From: Paenibacillus sp. USDA918EY
GTDB lineage: Bacteria > Bacillota > Bacilli > Paenibacillales > Paenibacillaceae
Direction: 5' to 3'
DNA length: 64,000 nucleotides
Assembly (NCBI RefSeq): GCF_009870825.1
Contig: NZ_WTWY01000014.1
Coordinates: 95,512 to 159,511 of the forward strand
The notes under the pieces: model-generated
Seen by the model: the letters and a program-made list of their open reading frames with translations, nothing else
Told to the model about the DNA's origin: nothing
The model's database searches: none
Shown: in pieces, positions 52,728 through 61,140 of the stretch
How positions within the stretch are numbered: the stretch's first letter is position 1
Layout: each line of letters begins with the position of its first letter
Position numbers and translations under genes: made by a program

Positions 52728-53260
52728 AGGGAGTATGTCGAGTAGTCATGGAGCAGGAGTTGTTTCCGAATCAAGAAGGTTTGTCCTTTCGCCAAATGGC
52801 GCTGAACGACATTCCGGACGTCATGGTGATCGAGCACGAATCGTTTACGCTCCCCTGGACGGAGGAAGCGTTCCGAAACGAGCTGACCCAGAACCATTTT
52901 GCGCGGTATATGATCATGCAATATTTGGGCCAGCCCGTAGGTTATGCCGGCATGTGGACGGTCATCGACGAAGCGCATGTGACGAACATCGCCGTTCTCC
53001 GGGCATACCGCGGGCGCAAATGGGGGGAACGTTTGCTGCGCGAGCTGATGAAAACCGCGTCGGATCTGGGGATGCGGCGAATGACGCTCGAAGTCAGAGT
53101 GTCGAATGAAGTGGCGCAGAATTTATATCGCAAACTGGGATTTAAGCCTGCAGGGCTCCGCAAAGGTTATTATTCGGACAACCAGGAAGACGCCCTGATC
53201 ATGTGGGCGGAGTTGCCCGAGCGCGGCGGCGCGTGGGAAGTTGGGAAGGAAGCGAACTGA
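52724..53260 (+). CDS. rimI: Ribosomal protein S18-alanine N-acetyltransferase
   Basis: 178 residues if the GTG overlapping the tsaB stop is used; an ATG at 52748 gives 170 and lies 14 bases after GGGAG, so the start is not certain. GNAT domain: ESFTLPWTEEAFRNEL, VTNIAVLRAYRGRKWGERLL, EVRVSNEVAQNLYRKLGFK and YYSDNQEDALIMW match RimI. It acetylates the N-terminal alanine of S18 in enterobacteria. It overlaps tsaD by one base. Confidence 0.9.
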   Translation: MKGVCRVVMEQELFPNQEGLSFRQMALNDIPDVMVIEHESFTLPWTEEAFRNELTQNHFARYMIMQYLGQPVGYAGMWTVIDEAHVTNIAVLRAYRGRKWGERLLRELMKTASDLGMRRMTLEVRVSNEVAQNLYRKLGFKPAGLRKGYYSDNQEDALIMWAELPERGGAWEVGKEAN

Positions 53261-54306
53261 TGAGTGAATATCATAACGAGCATGAATCCTGCTTAATATT
53301 GGCGGTGGAAACAAGCTGCGACGAGACCTCCGTGGCCGTCGTGAAGGACGGAAAAGAGGTTCTCAGCAACCTGATCGCAAGCCAGGTCGAAACCCATAAA
53401 GCTTTTGGCGGCGTCGTGCCGGAGGTGGCTTCGCGGAAGCATGTCGAGAACATTACGCTGATGCTGGAAGAGGCGGTGCGCAAAGCCGGCATAAGCCTTC
53501 AGGATCTGTCGGCCATCGCCGTCACGCAGGGACCGGGGCTGGTCGGAGCCCTTCTGGTCGGTGTCGTTGCCGCGACCAGCCTGGCGATGGCGCTGAACAA
53601 GCCGCTGATCGGCACCCATCATATTGCCGGACATATTTACGCCAACCGCCTCGTGGCGGACATGGAATATCCCTGCATGGCGCTGGTCGTTTCGGGAGGG
53701 CACACCGAGCTTGTGTACATGAAGTCCGAAGGGCATTTTGAGGTCATCGGACGCACACGCGACGATGCCGTCGGCGAGGCTTACGACAAAGTCGCCCGGG
53801 CGATCGGTTATCCGTATCCCGGGGGGCCTCACGTGGACCGTCTTGCCCTGGAGGCGGAGGAAGCGGTGGAACTTCCGCGGGTATGGCTCGAACCCGAGTC
53901 GTACGACTTCAGTTTCAGCGGCCTGAAATCGGCGGTGCTGAATGTCGTGAACCAGCGCAAAATGCGCGGGGAGCCTATCATGGAAAGCGCCATCGCCCGC
54001 GGATTCCAGGAATCGGTCGTTGAGGTGCTGGTCACGAAGGCGATTCGGGCCGTGAGAGCCTACAATGCCAAACAGCTGCTGCTTTGCGGCGGCGTCGCCG
54101 CCAACCGCGGGCTGCGGAGGGAGCTGGAGCGGCAGTGCCGCGAGGAAGGCATCGAGCTCATCATTCCGCCGTTCGAATATTGCACCGACAATGCGGCCAT
54201 GATTGGCGCCGCTGCATATTTGAAGTGGAAAAAGCGGCAGTTCGCCGGTCTGGACCTGAGGGCCATGCCGCAATTCTCGCTGGAAGAGTGGTCGGGCCAG
54301 GAATAA
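53260..54306 (+). CDS. tsaD: t6A37 threonylcarbamoyltransferase TsaD
   Basis: 348 residues, ATG at 53260 sharing a base with the rimI stop; RBS GGAAGGAAG. ILAVETSCDETSVAVV opens the ASKHA fold; the metal-binding HHIAGH (H121, H125) and the C-terminal YCTDNAAMIG are intact. The catalytic subunit of t6A37 transfer. The frame fits the family length of about 340. Confidence 0.96.
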   Translation: MSEYHNEHESCLILAVETSCDETSVAVVKDGKEVLSNLIASQVETHKAFGGVVPEVASRKHVENITLMLEEAVRKAGISLQDLSAIAVTQGPGLVGALLVGVVAATSLAMALNKPLIGTHHIAGHIYANRLVADMEYPCMALVVSGGHTELVYMKSEGHFEVIGRTRDDAVGEAYDKVARAIGYPYPGGPHVDRLALEAEEAVELPRVWLEPESYDFSFSGLKSAVLNVVNQRKMRGEPIMESAIARGFQESVVEVLVTKAIRAVRAYNAKQLLLCGGVAANRGLRRELERQCREEGIELIIPPFEYCTDNAAMIGAAAYLKWKKRQFAGLDLRAMPQFSLEEWSGQE

Positions 54307-54576
54307 TCATCGTCGGCGATGATCAGCCGCTGCTGATGGCGGGCCAGTCGCTCGGCCGTCCGGCTCAGCCGTATCAGCTCGGCGATGTCCAGGTCGCAGC
54401 CGGCAGCGTTTCGCACCGGATGGCGGCGGTCACGGTCGAACGCAATGGAAAGACCTGCCGCGGCACGGCCGTCTACCATGACATCGTCGTGGGTGCAAGG
54501 CCTGGCCTATGCGGCTGGCTGCAACAGCGCGGTGCAGTCGGCGGCGGATGAAGACCGGCGGCAAGCAGCGTTATAA
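54288..54576 (+). pseudogene. Hypothetical small protein behind tsaD, frameshifted
   Basis: In the frame of GTG 54288 the sequence reads IIIVGDDQPLLMAGQSLG and on to TCRGTAVYHDIVV near 54490, then loses sense. Removing one G from the GGG at 54491-54493 continues the frame into VQGLAYAAGCNSAVQSAADE and a stop at 54576. The joined product, about 95 residues, looks like one compact protein, and its stop lies just before a terminator. No family is recognised. Without the shift the frame ends at 54551. A sequence error is possible. Confidence 0.4.
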
Positions 54577-54587
54577 CGAAGCGGTTC

Positions 54588-54626
54588 AAAGCCCGTGCTT
54601 GGCTTCAAGCGCGGGCTTTTTCTTTT
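54588..54626 (+). terminator. Rho-independent terminator of the tsaE-tsaD operon
   Basis: AAAGCCCGTGCTTG pairs with CAAGCGCGGGCTTT around a 4-base loop, followed by TTCTTTTT. Confidence 0.85.
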
Positions 54627-54658
54627 TCCTACAGCATTCGACAAAGTTTTTGTCAAGT

Positions 54659-54919
54659 TGTGGACAAGGTTATCCACATATTCGAGGAAATTTGTGTACA
54701 AACACGCGATGCTGGTGAAAACCGTCGATTCAAAAGGGGTTTGAAAACGTGGATAGGATTTTCAATTGTAGAATGGAAAACCTGTGGATAATGTGGACAA
54801 ATTGGTGGATAAAAGTGGATATTTGATCAAGAGGATGAATTTAATCAATAAAAAATGGCCCCATGGGCCATTTTTTAAACAAAGTTATGCACTTTTTATG
54901 TGGATAAGCATGTGTATAA
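54659..54919. other. DnaA-box cluster
   Basis: Three perfect boxes: TTATCCACA at 54670-54678 and TGTGGATAA at 54783-54791 and 54899-54907. Near-perfect ones with one mismatch: TGTGGACAA at 54659 and 54792, GGTGGATAA at 54804, TGTGTATAA at 54911; weaker ones at 54748 and 54814. The stretch between tsaD and the ABC-F gene has no coding potential and is AT-rich. It could titrate DnaA or place it on the chromosome; it does not look like oriC, because dnaA/dnaN are not here. Confidence 0.7.
54850..54876. terminator. Terminator of the ABC-F gene, symmetric
   Basis: AAAAAATGGCCC-CAT-GGGCCATTTTTT, near perfect palindrome with A and T runs; it stands 130 bases after the ABC-F stop on the minus strand, within the DnaA-box cluster. 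Confidence 0.75.
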
Positions 54920-55007
54920 GAGGATGGGTGCCAAAATAAAAAAGTTTTGTGAATTTGACAAATTTCTTTTTGTTGATCTCGAAGTCCTAAACCGTTAGTC
55001 CTGCATA

Positions 55008-56957
55008 TTATTCGGCGGCAAGCATCTCCCATTCGGCAAAAGCTTCATCCAGCTCTTTTTTCTTGGCCTCTTGATCCTGCTGGTGTTTTTGGAGCGCGAT
55101 GTAATCCTGGTACACCTCGGGTTTCGTCATCTCGGCCTCCAGCCCCGAAATTTCGGATTCAAGCTGCTGGATCCGTTCCTCGAGCGCCGCGATTTTGCGC
55201 TGCCGGTTCCGTTCCTCGCGTTTGGCCTGCTTGTCGGCTTCGAAGGAATGGACGCCGGATTTGGCTTCGGGTTCGGCAGCATTCTCCTGTTTTTGCGCCC
55301 GGGGGCCTGCAGCTTCCAGCGCCTCTTGGGACAATTCCTCAAGTTCCTGCTTTTTGGCTGTATAATCGTCATAATTCCCCAGGAAATGTTCCACCCCTTG
55401 CGGGTGCAGCTCGATGATCCGTTCGGCCATCTTGTTCAGGAAATACCGGTCGTGCGAAATGAACAGGAGCGTGCCTTCGTAATCGATGAGGGCCGACTCC
55501 AGCACCTCTTTGCTGAACAGATCCAAATGGTTTGTCGGTTCGTCGAGGATAAGCATGTTGGCTTCGAGCAGCATCAGCTTGGCCAGCGCAACCCGCGCTT
55601 TTTCGCCGCCGCTGAGCGAAGCGACTTTTTTCAGGACGTCCTCGCCGCTGAAGAGAAAGTTGCCGAGTACGGTCCGGATGCGGGCTTCCTCCATATGCGG
55701 ATAGTGGCTCCAAAGCTCCTCCAGCACCGTATTGGACGGGTTCAGGTTTGTCTGTTCCTGGTCGTAATAACCGATTTTCACTTTGGTTCCCCACTGGATC
55801 GTGCCCGCCGCCGGGCGTTCGCTTCCGGTCAGGCATTTGAGCAGCGTCGATTTGCCGATGCCGTTCGGGCCGATCAACGCGACGGTTTCACCGCGGTGCA
55901 GGTCGAACGAGACGTTCTCGAAGAGACGATGCGGCGGCGTAAAGGAGACGGCAAGGTCTTTGACCTGAAGCACGTCTTTGCCCGACATATATTCGACGTC
56001 GAAGGAAAAGCTGGCTTTTTTCAAATCGCCGAGCGGTTTGTCCAGCCGCTCTATTTTTTCGAGCGCTTTTCGCCGGCTCTGGGCCCGTTTGGTGGTCGAT
56101 GCCCGGACGATGTTTTTTTGAATAAACTCCTCCATGCGCGCGATTTCATCCTGCTGCTTCTCGTATTGCTTCATGGCCGATTCGTATTCGGCCGCCTTCA
56201 AATCGATATAACGGCTGTAATTGCCGGTGTAACGCTTCGATTGATGCCGTTCGATTTCCACGATGGACGTCACGAGCCGGTCGAGGAAGTATCGGTCATG
56301 CGATACGACAAGCAAAGCGCCGGAATAGGAGCGCAAATAATCCTCGAGCCACGTCAGCGTGGCGATGTCCAGATGGTTGGTCGGTTCGTCCAGCATGAGC
56401 AGGTCCGGAGCCTGAAGCAGGATCCGCGCAAGCGCAAGACGCGTTTTTTGCCCGCCGCTCAAGGTCGAGATTTTGGTGTCCGGCGCAAAACCTCCGAAAC
56501 CCATGCCGTGCAATACGGACCGGATGCGCGTTTCCATTTCGTACCCGCCATGGTCCTTGAACCAGTCGGATCGCGCAGCATAACGATCAAGAAGCTCCTG
56601 ATATTTTTTCGGTTGTTCCATCAGGGCAGGATCGGCAATCTGTTCTTCCATGAGCCGGAGCTCTTTTTCCGTTTCGGTCAAATGGGCGAACACGTTCATC
56701 ATTTCTTCCCAAATGTTGCGGTCCGATTGCAGTCCGCTGTTTTGGGCAAGATAACCGATGGTTGTTTCCTTCGCTTTGAAAATTTGTCCCCCGTCATAGG
56801 ACATCTCGCCGGCAAGGATTTGAAGCAGCGTCGATTTGCCGGCGCCGTTGACGCCGACCAGCCCCACGCGATCCCTTTCCTGAATCTGCAAATTGATTCC
56901 ATCGAGTACGGGCTCCACGCCGTACAATTTTTTGATTCCACTTGCTTGAAGCAGCAT
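55008..56957 (-). CDS. ABC-F family ATPase (YdiF-like)
   Basis: 649 residues from the ATG that gives MLLQASGIKKLYGVEPVLDG, GGAGGT 10 bases upstream; the frame runs to 57161 without a site. Two ABC domains with signatures LSGGQKTRLALARI and LSGGEKARVALAKL, the linker between them (PtIM), and a C-terminal coiled coil of about 90 residues. No membrane segments. ABC-F proteins act on the ribosome as translation factors or antibiotic protection factors. Position next to tsaD and the length match B. subtilis YdiF rather than a resistance gene. Confidence 0.93.
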   Translation of the reverse strand: MLLQASGIKKLYGVEPVLDGINLQIQERDRVGLVGVNGAGKSTLLQILAGEMSYDGGQIFKAKETTIGYLAQNSGLQSDRNIWEEMMNVFAHLTETEKELRLMEEQIADPALMEQPKKYQELLDRYAARSDWFKDHGGYEMETRIRSVLHGMGFGGFAPDTKISTLSGGQKTRLALARILLQAPDLLMLDEPTNHLDIATLTWLEDYLRSYSGALLVVSHDRYFLDRLVTSIVEIERHQSKRYTGNYSRYIDLKAAEYESAMKQYEKQQDEIARMEEFIQKNIVRASTTKRAQSRRKALEKIERLDKPLGDLKKASFSFDVEYMSGKDVLQVKDLAVSFTPPHRLFENVSFDLHRGETVALIGPNGIGKSTLLKCLTGSERPAAGTIQWGTKVKIGYYDQEQTNLNPSNTVLEELWSHYPHMEEARIRTVLGNFLFSGEDVLKKVASLSGGEKARVALAKLMLLEANMLILDEPTNHLDLFSKEVLESALIDYEGTLLFISHDRYFLNKMAERIIELHPQGVEHFLGNYDDYTAKKQELEELSQEALEAAGPRAQKQENAAEPEAKSGVHSFEADKQAKREERNRQRKIAALEERIQQLESEISGLEAEMTKPEVYQDYIALQKHQQDQEAKKKELDEAFAEWEMLAAE

Positions 56958-57347
56958 AAGCTGTAAACCTCCGTCTATATGCGATCTATTGCTTGTTTGC
57001 TTGGATTTTGCTCCCGCCTTGAACGCGATCTGCTTTGAATGCATTGCGTCCGCGGGCGTTTTTTTTCGAATTGCTTCATATAATAAACAGTTTACATGAA
57101 ATATGAAGAATTCGCGACATGGGGGAAGGACTTCGGGGTTACCTTGGCGAAAATGGAGCAACAGTGGTAAACTAAGAGCAAAATGAACGCAAAATGGATC
57201 AAACGGTTGAACCGGATGCCGGAGGCGGATCGAAAGCGGTGTGCGATTTTATGCGGATGGCGACGGCACAGGTTGAGCATTTTGCGGCACTGAAAATTGA
57301 AATGCAATTGCAAACTACTGAAAAATAGGATAAAAGGAAGGCGGCTG

Positions 57348-58007
57348 TTGGACGTGGTGAACGGGGAAAACGGCACGATGGGGCAGCAGAAGACCCGGCT
57401 CCGCTCACGTATGTCCGGGATACGCGGCGGCATTCCGCAGGATCGGCATCGAAGCATGTCGGCACAGGCCTGCATCCATGCCGCCGATTGGCTGATGAGA
57501 GAGCAGATCCGAAGCATGCTCATTTACGTGCCTTTCCGCAGCGAGCTGGATACGAGACCGCTTGTCGAGGAGGCATGGCGGGCAGGCATTGAGGTCTACG
57601 TGCCGCGATGCCTTCAGGAAAACCGTTCGATGACGCTCCATCGGCTGAAGCGCTGGGACGAGCTGCAGTCCGGGGCCTACGGCATCATGGAGCCCGATCC
57701 TCTGCACTCTCCGGCTGAACCGGATGCCTTCGTGCCCGGGGCGGTCATTATGCCGGGATTGGCTTTTGACATGCATGGCGGAAGACTGGGTTACGGGGGC
57801 GGTTATTATGATCGGCTGCATGAACGCTTTTCGGCGAAAGGCGGCAAATGGAGCAAGCGGCCAAAATGGGCCGGCATCGGGTTTGGCGAGCAGGTGGTCG
57901 AACGGGTTCCGATGGAACGAACGGATGCGCGTCTTCAGGTTCTAATCACGGAACAAGGCGTACATGAAATGAACGGGGAGGCTGAAGATGGAACTGACGC
58001 ATTTTAA
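57348..58007 (+). CDS. fthC: 5-formyltetrahydrofolate cyclo-ligase
   Basis: 219 residues from TTG 57348 just after AAGGAAGGCGG; a start at 57297 has no site. MLIYVPFRSELDTRPLVEEA and the C-terminal MPGLAFDMHGGRLGYGGGYYDR (ATP and folate site) are diagnostic. It returns 5-formyl-THF to 5,10-methenyl-THF. It overlaps moaC by 20 bases. The 390 bases between it and the ABC-F start hold divergent promoters that I cannot fix, and a 36-codon frame at 57182 without clear support. Confidence 0.92.
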   Translation: MDVVNGENGTMGQQKTRLRSRMSGIRGGIPQDRHRSMSAQACIHAADWLMREQIRSMLIYVPFRSELDTRPLVEEAWRAGIEVYVPRCLQENRSMTLHRLKRWDELQSGAYGIMEPDPLHSPAEPDAFVPGAVIMPGLAFDMHGGRLGYGGGYYDRLHERFSAKGGKWSKRPKWAGIGFGEQVVERVPMERTDARLQVLITEQGVHEMNGEAEDGTDAF

Positions 58008-58461
58008 CGAACAGGGCAGAGCCAAAATGGTCGATGTTTCGGACAAGGAGGTTACGAGCAGAACGGCGGTTGCGCAAACCGCGGTGAAGATGGCGCCGGA
58101 GACGCTTGCCCGGATCAAGGAAGGCAAAATCGGCAAAGGCGACGTGCTTGCGGTCGCTTCCGTCGCCGGCGTGATGGCCGCCAAAAAAACGTCCGACTGG
58201 ATACCGATGTGCCATCCGCTGCCGCTGACGGGCATCGATATCCATTTTTCCGACAACGGCATCGATGAATTATATATAGAAGGAACCGTCAAAACGACCG
58301 GGAAGACCGGCGTCGAAATGGAAGCCCTGACGGCGGTATCCGCCGCGGCCTTGACCGTCTACGATATGTGCAAGGCGCTGCAAAAGGATATGGTGATCGG
58401 GCCGACGCTGCTGAAATCCAAAACCGGCGGGAAAAGCGGCGATTATAAGCTCGAACCTTAG
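57988..58461 (+). CDS. moaC: Cyclic pyranopterin monophosphate synthase MoaC
   Basis: 157 residues, GGGGAGG 6 bases before the ATG. VDVSDKEVTSRTAVAQ, IPMCHPLPLTGIDIHF, and GKTGVEMEALTAVSAAALTVYDMCKA are diagnostic active-site blocks. It converts the MoaA product to cPMP in molybdenum cofactor synthesis. Overlap with fthC indicates co-translation. Confidence 0.95.
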   Translation: MELTHFNEQGRAKMVDVSDKEVTSRTAVAQTAVKMAPETLARIKEGKIGKGDVLAVASVAGVMAAKKTSDWIPMCHPLPLTGIDIHFSDNGIDELYIEGTVKTTGKTGVEMEALTAVSAAALTVYDMCKALQKDMVIGPTLLKSKTGGKSGDYKLEP

Positions 58462-58467
58462 GAAGTT

Positions 58468-58522
58468 CGGCGGCCCCGGACCCGTCCAATGCCGGAACGT
58501 TGTTCGATGAACCGGGCCGCCG
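58468..58522 (+). other. GC-rich hairpin between moaC and the MoaB gene
   Basis: CGGCGGCCCCGG (58468-58479) pairs with CCGGGCCGCCG (58512-58522) with one bulge. No T-run follows, so it may stabilise or attenuate the mRNA rather than terminate it. Confidence 0.4.
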
Positions 58523-58655
58523 CCGGCAAACTCCGGAGTTATGGAATATTCAATTTTGGGGTCCCCGCAAAATACCTGAACGGGCTGCAATGCCAAAGCC
58601 TATTTTTGTGCGGATTTTAGAAACATAATAGATGAGCAGGAGGAGGGGTGATCTT

Positions 58656-59141
58656 ATGGTGTGGAAAACTGCGATCTTGACGGCAAGCGACAAAGGATCA
58701 AGAGGTGAGCGTGAAGATACAAGCGCCCAGGTCATCCGGGAGCTGGTGGAGGAGGAACTCGGCGGGGAGATTGTGGAGTACCGCATCGTCCCTGACGAAC
58801 AGGATGAGATTATCGCATCGCTCATTGAACTCACGGATTATTTTCAGGCGGATTTGGTACTGACGACCGGAGGGACGGAGCTGGCGATCAGAGACGTCAC
58901 CCCGGAAGCGACAAGAAGGGTCATCGAACGCGAAGTGCCGGGGATGGCGGAAGCGATGAGAGCGACCGTCATGCAGAAAAACCGCGCGGCGATGTTGTTC
59001 AGAGGCATTGTCGGCATCCGCGGCCGGACGCTGATCGTCAATTTGCCGGGAACGCCGAAAGGCGTGCACGAAAACCTGGCGGCGATTATGGACCAACTTC
59101 CGGAGGCGCTGCTGATGGTGACGGGGCAATTCCGGCAGTAA
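58656..59141 (+). CDS. MoaB/MogA family molybdopterin adenylyltransferase
   Basis: 161 residues from ATG 58656 behind AGGAGGAGGGGTGA. ILTASDKGSRGEREDTSAQVI and LTTGGTELAIRDVTPEATR are the family hallmarks; the usual second glycine after TTGGT is replaced (TTGGTEL). The protein activates molybdopterin by adenylylation before metal insertion. Between MoaB and MogA the sequence does not decide, hence no symbol. Confidence 0.9.
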   Translation: MVWKTAILTASDKGSRGEREDTSAQVIRELVEEELGGEIVEYRIVPDEQDEIIASLIELTDYFQADLVLTTGGTELAIRDVTPEATRRVIEREVPGMAEAMRATVMQKNRAAMLFRGIVGIRGRTLIVNLPGTPKGVHENLAAIMDQLPEALLMVTGQFRQ

Positions 59142-59206
59142 GCCGGGGCCTGGCGCTCTATTCCAAAATTGTTCACACTTATTTGATATTGTTGCGATTT
59201 GAGTTA

Positions 59207-59215
59207 TGGTATGAT
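59207..59215 (+). promoter_or_regulatory. Extended -10 promoter of tatA
   Basis: TGGTATGAT: TGn before TATGAT (59210-59215); no -35 box at the right distance. It lies in an AT-rich gap 75 bases before tatA. Confidence 0.5.
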
Positions 59216-59289
59216 GTCTTTGTGGCAAAATTATGTCCAATTTTGACGTTGTTAGTTTATGGATTTAGGACAGAGAGGAGAATCTCGAT

Positions 59290-59562
59290 ATGCTGAGCAG
59301 TATTGGCGTACCTGGAATTATATTGCTGGTGATCTTGGCCTTGCTGTTGTTCGGGCCGAACAAGCTTCCCGAGCTCGGACGCGCGGTGGGACGCACCTTC
59401 CGGGAATTCAAGGACGGTGCCCGCGATATCATTGCCGAGGATGACGAATCTTCCCGCAAAAACGAACAAGCCAAACCGCTGGCTGCCGCTTCTAGCGAGG
59501 CGCAAGCCGATGCAACCGTAACTTCCCAAAGCACTGCAGACAACAAACGTCTTCCCGAATAG
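59290..59562 (+). CDS. tatA: Sec-independent (Tat) translocase pore subunit TatA
   Basis: 90 residues. One transmembrane helix (5-21), hinge FGPNKLPELG and an amphipathic helix (GRAVGRTFREFKDGARD), then a polar tail. TatA with TatC is the minimal Gram-positive system for exporting folded proteins, matching the TatAyCy pair position in B. subtilis. Confidence 0.95.
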   Translation: MLSSIGVPGIILLVILALLLFGPNKLPELGRAVGRTFREFKDGARDIIAEDDESSRKNEQAKPLAAASSEAQADATVTSQSTADNKRLPE

Positions 59563-59651
59563 GTTTTAGGAAAGAGGACTTTGGAATCCCTTCCATCCGG
59601 GGAGGGATTTTGTTTTGTCCGCAGGCGCTAAGAAGAGAGGACGGTGACCGT

Positions 59652-60425
59652 ATGTCTGATAAACAGGTGGAAATGTCGATTGTCGAACATCTCGGGGAGC
59701 TGCGCAGGCGGATCATATACATTTTGGCGGTTCTGCTGCTTGGCCTTGTCATCGGCCTTGTCTGCGCCAATCCCATCTACAAATATTTGATCAGCGTGGA
59801 CTCGGCGAAGGATTTTCAGCTTCATGCGTTTGCATTTTGGGACGGCATCGGCATGTACATGAAAATCGCCATGGTCGTCGCGCTTGTCCTGACCATCCCG
59901 TTTACGGCCTACCAGGTGTGGGCTTTTGTCAGCCCGGGGCTTCGGGAGATCGAGCGCAAAGCGGCGCTGCGGTACGTTCCGTACGTGTTTATATTGTTCC
60001 TGCTCGGCATCGCCTTTGGCTATTACGTGGTGTTCCCGATGGCGCTGGGCTTTACGACGACAATCACCAAAAACATGGGATTAACCGAAACGTACGGCAT
60101 TTCCCAATATTTCAATTTCATGTTTACCCTGGTCGTGCCGATTGCGCTGCTCTTTGAGCTGCCGCTCATCGTCATGTTTTTGACCAAGCTGAGGATTTTG
60201 AATCCGCGGAGGCTGCGGAAGATGCGGAAGGTGTCTTATTTTGCGCTGGTGTTCATCGCCGTGGTCATTACGCCGCCGGACTTCATCTCGGATTTTCTGG
60301 TGACGATTCCGCTGCTCCTGCTGTACGAGTTCAGCGTGTATTTGTCGTCGGTGGTGTACCGGAAGCAGCTTGCGGCCGACGAGGCGATCGAAGCGCGGTA
60401 CAAGCAGGCGGAAGATCCGGAATAA
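59652..60425 (+). CDS. tatC: Sec-independent translocase receptor subunit TatC
   Basis: 257 residues from ATG 59652. Six transmembrane helices; MSIVEHLGELRRRIIYI, AFVSPGLREIERKAALRYVP and the late ITPPDFISDFLVTIPLLLLYE are diagnostic. It recognises twin-arginine signals. Adjacent molybdopterin genes fit, since many molybdoenzymes are Tat substrates. A terminator follows. Confidence 0.96.
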   Translation: MSDKQVEMSIVEHLGELRRRIIYILAVLLLGLVIGLVCANPIYKYLISVDSAKDFQLHAFAFWDGIGMYMKIAMVVALVLTIPFTAYQVWAFVSPGLREIERKAALRYVPYVFILFLLGIAFGYYVVFPMALGFTTTITKNMGLTETYGISQYFNFMFTLVVPIALLFELPLIVMFLTKLRILNPRRLRKMRKVSYFALVFIAVVITPPDFISDFLVTIPLLLLYEFSVYLSSVVYRKQLAADEAIEARYKQAEDPE

Positions 60426-60444
60426 TCATAACATTTGAAACAGA

Positions 60445-60488
60445 AAGGGCGTTCTTCTCCGACGGGGGAAGCAGGCTCTTTTTTTGTT
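60445..60488 (+). terminator. Rho-independent terminator after tatC
   Basis: Imperfect stem AAAGGGCGTTCTTCTCC / GGGGAAGCAGGCTCTTT with a GACG loop, followed by a run of T. Confidence 0.7.
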
Positions 60489-60672
60489 GCCGGAATCTTT
60501 GGAAACAGACCTGAAATTTTCGGAACGGCGCTTTCGTTTTGCAGGCATATTTTCAAATGGGGTGGATAGAATGATGGAGTATGGGCGAAAGGCGCTCGGA
60601 CCCGTCAAGGACAAGCCTGGCGGCAGCCGTTTGAAAAAGTGCGGATTTCTTTGAAAAATGAATCCAGAGGAC

Positions 60673-60701
60673 TTGAAATCTGAGCTCAAGTTGAGTATCA
60701 T
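60673..60701 (+). promoter_or_regulatory. Sigma-A promoter of groES-groEL
   Basis: TTGAAA (60673-60678) and TATCAT (60696-60701) with a 17-base spacer; the expected start of transcription near 60708 lies just before CIRCE. No other gene is seen between 60489 and 60799. Confidence 0.75.
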
Positions 60702-60712
60702 AAAAGTGGTTG

Positions 60713-60739
60713 TTAGCACTAGACCCTGTCGAGTGCTAA
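60713..60739 (+). promoter_or_regulatory. CIRCE operator (HrcA binding site)
   Basis: TTAGCACTA-N9-GAGTGCTAA. The consensus is TTAGCACTC-N9-GAGTGCTAA, so the left arm has one mismatch at its inner end. HrcA bound here represses groESL until heat shock. Confidence 0.93.
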
Positions 60740-60799
60740 TACATACCGACAACAACGCCGTTACAGAAACACAACATATTAACAAGGAGGCTATTTTTC

Positions 60800-61081
60800 A
60801 TGATCAAACCTTTAGGTGACCGCGTATTGGTAGAACCGATCGCACAAGAGGAAACGACTTCATTCGGGATTGTCCTTCCGGACGCTGCAAAAGAAAAGCC
60901 GCAAGAAGGCAAAATTATCGCTGTTGGCGGCGGAGCAGTTAAAGACGGAGTTCGCGTTCCTTTGGAAGTAAAAGAAGGCGACCGCGTCCTGTTCTCCAAA
61001 TATGCCGGAACAGAAATCAAATACGAAGGTAAAGAATATCTGATTATGAAAGAAAGCGACATTCATGCAATCGTAGGCTAA
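60800..61081 (+). CDS. groES: Co-chaperonin GroES
   Basis: 93 residues, RBS AAGGAGG. IKPLGDRVLVEP at the N-terminus, the mobile loop (about 17-33), and VGGGAVKDGVRVPLEVKEGD; full length. It caps the GroEL chamber. CIRCE-controlled and 59 bases before groEL. Confidence 0.97.
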   Translation: MIKPLGDRVLVEPIAQEETTSFGIVLPDAAKEKPQEGKIIAVGGGAVKDGVRVPLEVKEGDRVLFSKYAGTEIKYEGKEYLIMKESDIHAIVG

Positions 61082-61140
61082 CGGCCTGAACATAGCATTA
61101 ACGAAATACAACAATATATTTGTGGGAGGTTTTTATCAAC

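Noticed and set aside
54659..54919. Origin of replication
   Set aside because: The DnaA boxes invite this, but dnaA, dnaN and an AT-rich unwinding element of the usual kind are absent, so a DnaA-binding cluster is the more careful call.
55071..56966. A 631-codon plus-strand frame opposite the ABC-F gene
   Set aside because: The ABC-F gene on the minus strand has both signatures and Walker motifs; the plus-strand product has no recognisable domain.
57182..57292. A 36-codon frame (MNAKWIKRLNRMPEADRK) before fthC
   Set aside because: Weak binding site, no family, and it ends well before fthC; too little to call it a gene.
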